Shown here: positions 59,501-64,000 of the stretch, piece after piece
Position numbering within the stretch: the first letter of the stretch is position 1
Layout: each line of letters begins with the position of its first letter
NCBI GenBank assembly: GCA_965202895.1
Contig: OZ241901.1
Location: 3,844,001-3,908,000 of the forward strand
Reading direction: 5' to 3'
DNA length: 64,000 bases
Origin: JAJDXW01 sp965202895
GTDB taxonomy: Bacteria; Pseudomonadota; Gammaproteobacteria; HK1
Made by a program: the position numbers and the translations under genes
The notes under the pieces: model-generated
The model's input: only the letters and a program-made list of their open reading frames with translations
Told to the model about the DNA's origin: nothing
The model's database searches: none

Positions 59501-60352
59501 GCGGTCAAGGCGTGGGAGGCGCTCGGGGCGAACACCGGCCTCGATCACACCCACCTCGCGGCGCCCAGGAAGGACGAGAAGGTCCGGTTCCGGGACGTGG
59601 TCGCGCAGCCCCGGAAGATCATCTCTTCGCCCACCTGGTCGGGCCTCGAGTCGGAGCACGTCTGCTACAACGCGGGCTACACGAACGTCCACGAGCGGAT
59701 CCCGTGGCGGACCCTGACCGGCCGGCAGCAGATCTACCAGGACCACCCGTGGATGCGGGCCTTCGGGGAGTCGCTTCCCGCGTACCGCCCTCCCATCGAC
59801 ACCCGGACCATCGCACCGGTCGCGGAGGAGGGCGGCGGCGGCCGGCCTTCGCTGGTCCTGAACTTCATCACCCCACACCAGAAATGGGGAATACATTCCA
59901 CGTATTCCGATAATCTCCTCATGCTGACCCTCAATCGAGGCGGGCCCGTGGTCTGGCTCTCGGAGACGGACGCGGCGCGGGTCGGCATCGAGGACAACGA
60001 CTGGGTGGAGGCGTACAACGCGAACGGCGCGCTCACCGCCCGCGCGGTCGTCTCGCAGCGGATCCGGGAAGGGACCCTCTTCATGTACCACGCGCAGGAG
60101 AAGATCGTGAACACGCCAGGCTCGGAGGTGACCGGCCGGCGGGGCGGGATCCACAACTCGGTGACCCGGACGATCACCAAGCCGACCCACATGATCGGCG
60201 GCTACGCCCAGCTCTCCTGGGGGTTCAACTACTACGGCACGGTGGGGTCGAACCGCGACGAGTTCGTGATCGTGCGGAAGATGGAACGGGTGGACTGGCT
60301 GGACCCGCCGGCGGTTCCGGCGGTCCCGGCGGCGGAGGAGGCGGCGCGATGA
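56600..60352 (+). CDS. narG: Respiratory nitrate reductase alpha subunit
   Basis: A 1250-aa catalytic subunit that reduces nitrate to nitrite with quinol electrons on the cytoplasmic face. The FS0 cluster site THGVNCTGSCSWKIYVKGG (His plus three Cys in all) is near residues 50-60 with the last Cys in PRGCSRGASYSW. The molybdenum-ligand aspartate lies in MSFYDWYCDLPPSSPQTWGE, the position of E. coli D222. Further markers are GSNVPQTRTPDAHF and GQDLGETGGKKPREVAWRDP. No Tat signal is present, as usual for NarG, which retains only a vestigial motif. GGGAGAGGGAGAG precedes the ATG. It overlaps narH by 4 bp (ATGA). Confidence 0.97.
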   Translation: MSHLIDRLNFFRATNAGTFADGHGVTTTESRGWEDAYRKRWQHDKIVRSTHGVNCTGSCSWKIYVKGGIVTWETQQTDYPRTRPDLPDHEPRGCSRGASYSWYLYSGGRLKYPLVRSRLLKLWREARADLAPVAAWRSIVEDPEKRASYTSRRGLGGFVRSHWDEVTEIVAAANAYTIRAYGPDRIFGFSPIPAMSMVSYAAGSRYLSLLGGVCMSFYDWYCDLPPSSPQTWGEQTDVPESADWYNSGFLILWGSNVPQTRTPDAHFFTEARYKGAKSVVICPDYSEASKFADVWLDVKQGTDAALAMAFGHVILREFHLDRQVEYFTDYCRRYTDLPMLVRLVERGGYLVPERLLRASDLEGAGGEANNPEWKPLAFDDRTGSVVVPRGSIGFRWGEQGKWNLEPRDGEGREVTLRLSLLDDRDEAAAVGFPYFGNLEHAHFAGTDHPSVLVRNVPAKRLRLAGGDVLAATVYDLLLASYGLDRGLGGAHVAGSYDDPEPCTPAWAEAITGIARDRIASVARGFAGNAERTRGRSMVIIGAAMNHWYHMDMNYRGVINLLVMCGCVGQSGGGWSHYVGQEKLRPQTGWLPLAFALDWTRPPRQMNSTSMWYAHTDQWRYETLDVEDILSPTAPEGDWGGALIDYNVRAERMGWLPSAPQLGANPLAVARAAAEAGREAGGYVAEQLRSGGLRMACEDPDAPVNWPRNLFVWRSNLLGSSGKGHEYFLKHLLGTAHGVMGQDLGETGGKKPREVAWRDPAPEGKLDLLVTLDFRMSTTCLYSDVVLPTATWYEKNDLNTTDMHPFIHPLTAAVDPVWECKSDWEIYKAIARKFSEVAPEVLGVEQDVVLAPILHDTPGELAQPFGVEDWKAGGAEPVPGRTMPSVVTVERDYPGLYERFTALGPLLERAGNGGKGISWDTGGEVRALRRLNGEAARDGPARGLARIESDVDAAEVILMLAPETNGEVAVKAWEALGANTGLDHTHLAAPRKDEKVRFRDVVAQPRKIISSPTWSGLESEHVCYNAGYTNVHERIPWRTLTGRQQIYQDHPWMRAFGESLPAYRPPIDTRTIAPVAEEGGGGRPSLVLNFITPHQKWGIHSTYSDNLLMLTLNRGGPVVWLSETDAARVGIEDNDWVEAYNANGALTARAVVSQRIREGTLFMYHAQEKIVNTPGSEVTGRRGGIHNSVTRTITKPTHMIGGYAQLSWGFNYYGTVGSNRDEFVIVRKMERVDWLDPPAVPAVPAAEEAAR

Positions 60353-61884
60353 AGGTTCGAGCCCAGATCGGCAAGGTACTGAACCTCGACAAGTGCATCG
60401 GGTGCCATACCTGCTCGGTGACCTGCAAGAACGTGTGGACCAACCGGGAAGGCATGGAGTACGCCTGGTTCAACAACGTCGAGACGAAGCCCGGCACCGG
60501 CTATCCCGACGACTGGGAGGACCAGGAGCGGTGGAACGGGGGCTGGAAGCGGACCCGCTCGGGAAGGATCAAGCCGAAGATGGGGGGGAAGCTCGCCATC
60601 CTCGCGAAGCTCTTCGGCAACCCGGACCTCCCCCGGATCGACGACTACTACGAGCCCTTCACCTTCGACTACGAGCACCTCCAGCGCGCGCCGGAAGGAG
60701 ACGCCTCCCCGACCGCGCGGCCCCGCTCGCTCCTGACCGGCGAGCGCATGGAGAAGATCGAGGGCGGACCCAACTGGGAGGAGATCCTCGGCGGGGAGTT
60801 CTCCAAGCGGTCCCGCGACACCAACTTCGAGGGGCTCGAGCGGGAGATCTACGGCGAGTTCAAGAACACGTTCATGATGTACCTGCCGCGCCTGTGCGAG
60901 CACTGTCTCAACCCTTCCTGCGTGGCGGCCTGTCCGTCGGGGGCGATCTACAAGCGCGAGGAAGACGGGATCGTGCTCATCGACCAGGAGAAGTGCCGGG
61001 GGTGGCGGATGTGCGTCTCCGGATGCCCGTACAAGAAGATCTACTTCAACTGGTCCTCGGGGAAGTCGGAGAAGTGCACCTTCTGCTATCCGCGGATCGA
61101 GAGCGGGCAGCCCACGGTGTGTTCGGAGACCTGCGTCGGGCGCATCCGCTACCTCGGGGTGGTCCTCTACGACGCCGACCGCATCGAGTCGGCGGCGAGC
61201 GTCGAGGATCCGGCCCGTCTCTACCACGAGCAGCTCGACCTGTTCCTCGATCCGGCCGACCCCGCGGTGATCGGGCAGGCGCGGCGGGACGGCGTACCGG
61301 AGGCATGGCTCGAGGCGGCGGCGCGTTCCCCGGTCTACCGGCTCGCCATGGACTGGCGGGTGGCGTTCCCGCTGCACCCGGAGTTCCGCACCCTCCCCAT
61401 GGTCTGGTACGTGCCGCCGCTCTCTCCGCTTCAATCCGCCGCGGAGGCGGGGATGATCGAGATGGACGGCGCCGTTCCGGACGTGCGCTCCCTGCGGATC
61501 CCGGTCCGCTATCTCGCGAACCTCCTGACGGCCGGGGAGGAGGGGCCGATCGTGCGGGCCCTGGAGCGGATGCTGGCGATGCGGGCGTACATGCGCTCGA
61601 AGACGGTGGAGGAGGCGGCGGACGAGGCGGTCGCGGCGCGGGTCGGGCTCACCGGGGCGCAGATCGAGGACATGTACCGCCTCATGGCCCTCGCCCGCTA
61701 CGAGGACCGGTTCGTGATCCCCACCGCCCATCGCGAGACGGCCGAGGACGCCTACGACCTCCAGGGGTCGTGCGGCTTCAGCTTCGGCAACGAGGGTTCC
61801 GGCGGATCGTCCCGGCCGAACCTGTTCGGAAGCCCGCGCCGGCGGTCGGTCACGGTCCGGACCCCGACGGAGTTCCTCCGGTGA
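60349..61884 (+). CDS. narH: Respiratory nitrate reductase beta (iron-sulfur) subunit
   Basis: A 511-aa electron-transfer subunit. Four cysteine groups are visible: DKCIGCHTCSVTCKNVW, CEHCLNPSCVAACPSGAIYK, EKCRGWRMCVSGCPYKK and EKCTFCYPRIESGQPTVCSE. In the third group tryptophan replaces one Cys (C-R-G-W), which marks the [3Fe-4S] cluster next to the three [4Fe-4S] clusters. It carries electrons from NarI haem to NarG. The start overlaps narG and the stop overlaps narJ (GTGA). The length matches E. coli NarH (512). Confidence 0.97.
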   Translation: MKVRAQIGKVLNLDKCIGCHTCSVTCKNVWTNREGMEYAWFNNVETKPGTGYPDDWEDQERWNGGWKRTRSGRIKPKMGGKLAILAKLFGNPDLPRIDDYYEPFTFDYEHLQRAPEGDASPTARPRSLLTGERMEKIEGGPNWEEILGGEFSKRSRDTNFEGLEREIYGEFKNTFMMYLPRLCEHCLNPSCVAACPSGAIYKREEDGIVLIDQEKCRGWRMCVSGCPYKKIYFNWSSGKSEKCTFCYPRIESGQPTVCSETCVGRIRYLGVVLYDADRIESAASVEDPARLYHEQLDLFLDPADPAVIGQARRDGVPEAWLEAAARSPVYRLAMDWRVAFPLHPEFRTLPMVWYVPPLSPLQSAAEAGMIEMDGAVPDVRSLRIPVRYLANLLTAGEEGPIVRALERMLAMRAYMRSKTVEEAADEAVAARVGLTGAQIEDMYRLMALARYEDRFVIPTAHRETAEDAYDLQGSCGFSFGNEGSGGSSRPNLFGSPRRRSVTVRTPTEFLR

Positions 61885-62621
61885 TCCGCTCCCTCAAGGT
61901 GCTGTCCCTCCTGCTCACCTACCCGACCGGGGAGATCGCGGCGGCGGCCTCGTCCTTCCCCGCGGCTCTGGACGAAGAGGGCCTGGTGCCCGAGGGTCGG
62001 CGCGGACCGCTTCGGCGGCTCGCCTCCCAGCTCTCCGAGCGGGAGCTCTACGACCTCGAGGAACGCTACGTCCTGCTCTTCGACCGCACCCGCTCGCTCT
62101 CGCTGCACCTCTTCGAGCACGTGCACGGAGAGAGCCGGGACCGGGGGCAGGCCATGGTGGAGCTGAAGGAGCTCTACGCGGCGAACGGTCTCGAGATGCC
62201 CGCCAACGAGCTGCCGGACTACCTCCCGCTCTTCCTCGAGTTCCTGTCCACGAGGCCGCTCGACGAGGCCCGGGGTTACCTCGCGGACGTCGTGCACATC
62301 GTCTCCGTCCTTGGCGAGCGCCTGCGGAGGCGAAGAAGCATCTACGCCGGCGTCTTCGCGGGGCTCGAGGCGCTGGCCGGGGCGAAGGCGGAGCGGCAGG
62401 ACGTGGAAGAGCTGCTCGAACGGCCGGACGACGATCCGAACGACCTCGAAGCCCTCGACCGGGTGTGGGAGGAGGAGCCGGTGACGTTCGGCGGCCCCGC
62501 CCCGAACGCGGCGGCGTCGTGCGGGCCGGACCGGGTGGCCGCGCAGATCCGCGCCGGACGGCGGCCCCCGCCCCCGGCGGGGCGCCCGTCCCCGGCGGAC
62601 GCCGGCCGCGGCGCCGGTTGA
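61881..62621 (+). CDS. narJ: Nitrate reductase assembly chaperone NarJ
   Basis: A 246-aa member of the NarJ/DmsD/TorD chaperone family that binds apo-NarG and guides cofactor insertion and membrane docking. The helical fold is recognisable from LKVLSLLLTYPTGEIAAAAS, YVLLFDRTRSLSLHLFEHVH (a family hallmark) and NELPDYLPLFLEFLSTRPLD. The start is GTG at 61881, overlapping the narH stop as GTGA, so translation is coupled. The C-terminal 50 residues are Pro/Arg/Ala-rich and not conserved. Confidence 0.94.
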   Translation: MIRSLKVLSLLLTYPTGEIAAAASSFPAALDEEGLVPEGRRGPLRRLASQLSERELYDLEERYVLLFDRTRSLSLHLFEHVHGESRDRGQAMVELKELYAANGLEMPANELPDYLPLFLEFLSTRPLDEARGYLADVVHIVSVLGERLRRRRSIYAGVFAGLEALAGAKAERQDVEELLERPDDDPNDLEALDRVWEEEPVTFGGPAPNAAASCGPDRVAAQIRAGRRPPPPAGRPSPADAGRGAG

Positions 62622-62678
62622 GGCTCCGGGACCGGCGCGCGCGGGAAGGCGGGAAGGAGCACAAGGAGGGAGGGGCCC

Positions 62679-63416
62679 ATGGCCGGCTATCTCGATACCC
62701 TGGCGTTCGGCATCTACCCCTACGTCGCGCTCGCCGTGCTCGTGGTCGGCTCCGTCGTCCGTTACGACCGGGAGCCCTATACGTGGCGCTCCGGGTCGAG
62801 CCAGCTCCTCCGCCGCCGGCAGCTCATCGTGGGCTCGGTGCTGTTCCACGCCGGGGTGCTGGTGGTGTTCTTCGGCCACCTGGTGGGTCTCCTGACCCCG
62901 ATCCAGGTCTTCGAAGCGCTCGGCGTCAGCCACGGCTTCAAGCAGCTCATGGCGATCGTGGTGGGGGGAGCGGCCGGCGCGGCGGCGCTCGCCGGGGCGA
63001 CGATGCTCGCCCATCGGCGCTTCTTCGACGCGCGGGTGCGGGCGCAGTCCTCGTTCTCCGACAACCTGGTGATCGCGATCCTGTGGGTCCAGCTCGTCCT
63101 CGGCCTCCTCACCATTCCGGTGTCCCTCGGCCACCTCGACGGGGCCGAGATGGTGAAGCTGATGGCCTGGGCGCAAGGCATCTTCACCTTCGACCCGGAG
63201 GCGGCCGGCTACGTCGCGGGCGCGCACCCCATCTTCAAGCTCCACCTCCTTCTCGGGCTCACGATCTTCGTCATCTTCCCGTTCACCCGCCTCGTGCACA
63301 TGCTGAGCGTGCCGATCCGCTATCTGTGGCGCCCGGGCTACCAGGTGGTGCGGTCGCGTCCCGCTCCCCGGTCGAGGGTCGGTAGGGGCTCGAGCCCGGC
63401 CGGCGGCAACCGCTGA
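62679..63416 (+). CDS. narI: Respiratory nitrate reductase gamma (cytochrome b) subunit
   Basis: A 245-aa membrane subunit with five helices that oxidises quinol and passes electrons through two b-type haems to NarH. The N-terminus MAGYLDTLAFGIYPYVALAV faces the periplasm. Haem-ligand histidines are in VLFHAGVLVVFFGHLVGLL and HPIFKLHLLLGLTIFVIFPF...RLVHMLSVP, the usual two pairs. AAGGAGGGAGGGGCCC precedes the ATG. It is the last gene of the operon; a perfect hairpin lies 13 bp after its stop. Confidence 0.96.
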   Translation: MAGYLDTLAFGIYPYVALAVLVVGSVVRYDREPYTWRSGSSQLLRRRQLIVGSVLFHAGVLVVFFGHLVGLLTPIQVFEALGVSHGFKQLMAIVVGGAAGAAALAGATMLAHRRFFDARVRAQSSFSDNLVIAILWVQLVLGLLTIPVSLGHLDGAEMVKLMAWAQGIFTFDPEAAGYVAGAHPIFKLHLLLGLTIFVIFPFTRLVHMLSVPIRYLWRPGYQVVRSRPAPRSRVGRGSSPAGGNR

Positions 63417-63428
63417 CGCGGTTGCCTG

Positions 63429-63451
63429 GCGATTCCGCGGCGCGGAATCGC
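63429..63451 (+). terminator. Hairpin after narI
   Basis: GCGATTCCGC, loop GGC, GCGGAATCGC form a perfect 10-bp stem 13 bp after the narI stop. There is no U-run, so it may be a Rho-assisted end or 3'-protecting structure rather than an intrinsic terminator. Confidence 0.45.
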
Positions 63452-63661
63452 GGGCGCTCCGGCCAGTGCCTCATCAGTCGGATACTCGAGCCGATCCGTG
63501 TGGAATATCCAGGTGACAGGGATGTCGGAATCCCTGTTCCGGTGCTGGAACGGCCAGGGTCGACCGGGAGGTTCCGCTTGCGTACCCGACCCGTGTGTAC
63601 GCACGAGGAACGGTCCGGGACCGCGGAGGTGCGCAACCTGGCGACGCCCTGGACGCACGAG

Positions 63662-63841
63662 ATCCGCGCTTCCTGGGAACGCTTGTGTCCCGCCCGCAAG
63701 TGGGACGGCAAGACCACCGCCGATCGATGCGGGGGGGATGTCCGCGTTCCCAGGAAGCGCCGTTCCCAGGACCTTCACTGCCCTGATCGGCCGAACCGGT
63801 TTCATCCACGCTAGCCAGTTCCGCGGCGTGAAACGACCTTG
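63662..63841. mobile_element. Family B MITE-like element, left end lost (copy B6)
   Basis: The right end GGCGTGAAACGACCTTG is intact (to 63841). The hairpin arms GGGAACGCTTGTGTCCCGCC and TCCGCGTTCCCAGGA are present, but no CAGGG left end or matching flank is visible. The left side fades into unrelated sequence, so the copy is truncated. It separates the nar operon from the next gene. Confidence 0.65.
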
Positions 63842-63845
63842 CGCG

Positions 63846-64000
63846 TCAACGGTTGCCGGCCGCCTCGTTCATGAGCTGCTCGAACATCCGGGTCTCCGTC
63901 TCGCCGAGGGGCCCGAGCCTCCGGAGGCGCTCCAGCCGGACGCGCGCTTCTTCGGCCCGGTCTTCGTGAAGGGCCGCGATGGCCGCGAACCACAACGCCT
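63846..64000 (-). CDS. C-terminal end of a TPR-like protein (partial)
   Basis: The minus strand encodes 50 residues ending in a TGA at 63846: ALWFAAIAALHEDRAEEARV, then RLERLRRLGPLGETETRMFE and QLMNEAAGNR. The A-L-W-F-A-G/A-I-A-A helix followed by R-x-x-x-A-x-x-x-L-E-R-L resembles the last TPR repeat of CcmI/CycH-type cytochrome c maturation proteins, which would fit near a respiratory operon. Only the fragment is visible, so this is tentative. The gene continues beyond position 64000. Confidence 0.55.
   Translation of the reverse strand, partial: ALWFAAIAALHEDRAEEARVRLERLRRLGPLGETETRMFEQLMNEAAGNR

Noticed and set aside
53387..60190. 2267-codon minus-strand open frame opposite the nar operon
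   Set aside because: It is an antisense shadow of high-GC coding DNA. Its composition is dominated by Arg, His, Asp and Gly, and it lies opposite well-conserved narK, narK2 and narG.

Overview
The window is GC-rich chromosomal DNA, most likely from a gammaproteobacterium. The evidence is the block infC-rpmI-rplT-pheS-pheT-ihfA-merR-tRNA-Pro, a PepN-type aminopeptidase, IHF-alpha, and a narK1-narK2-narGHJI operon. Nothing in the sequence allows a genus to be named. I see no intact transposase, integrase, CRISPR array or rRNA gene.

Layout. Positions 1-9400 hold pepN (cut by the window edge), an Asp/Glu/hydantoin racemase and a divergent catabolic-looking cluster: metallo-beta-lactamase fold hydrolase, double hot-dog thioesterase, 2OG-Fe(II) oxygenase and alpha/beta hydrolase on the minus strand, VOC protein and bicupin on the plus strand. 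Positions 9700-14000 carry a small membrane protein, tRNA-Asn, an aspartate aminotransferase and uvrB. Positions 14100-21000 are accessory: an AAA/DUF4143 ATPase preceded by a 23-bp tandem array, a broken AAA ATPase and a 1480-residue autotransporter. Positions 21500-31400 are housekeeping: tRNA-Val, an MFS carrier, thrS inverted relative to infC, then the translation operon and tRNA-Pro. Positions 31900-36000 carry an orphan xanthine-dehydrogenase-type molybdenum subunit, two tiny membrane proteins and an FNR-type regulator.

Positions 36587-53059 form a defence-type island, all on the plus strand: an SNF2-like helicase with a DUF3883-type end, a DUF1156 DNA methylase and a DUF499 ATPase. This matches the helicase-methylase-ATPase (Hma-like) gene set. 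Between helicase and methylase sit four tandem Uma2-family nuclease paralogues and a low-GC cassette made of a 68-aa peptide, an ATP-grasp ligase and a membrane protein. The cassette looks like a graspetide-type (omega-ester peptide) system. It abuts the methylase start codon with no gap, and the middle of the methylase also has low GC. I consider this composite locus the most novel part of the window.

Positions 53377-63416 are the respiratory nitrate reductase operon with two NarK carriers. A near-consensus FNR box lies 41.5 bp upstream of the predicted start site, and the FNR-type regulator at 35201-35902 is a plausible partner. The window ends in the 3' end of a TPR-like protein.

Two families of short non-autonomous mobile elements are scattered throughout. 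Family A (about 300 bp, seven copies plus a remnant) and family B (about 250-350 bp, ends CAGGG...CCCTG, six copies or fragments) share the same central hairpin. Several copies have 8-10 bp target duplications, one family A copy is nested inside a family B copy, and a paralogous near-empty site exists. These elements separate genes that were once adjacent in the defence island and lie between the divergent thrS and infC.
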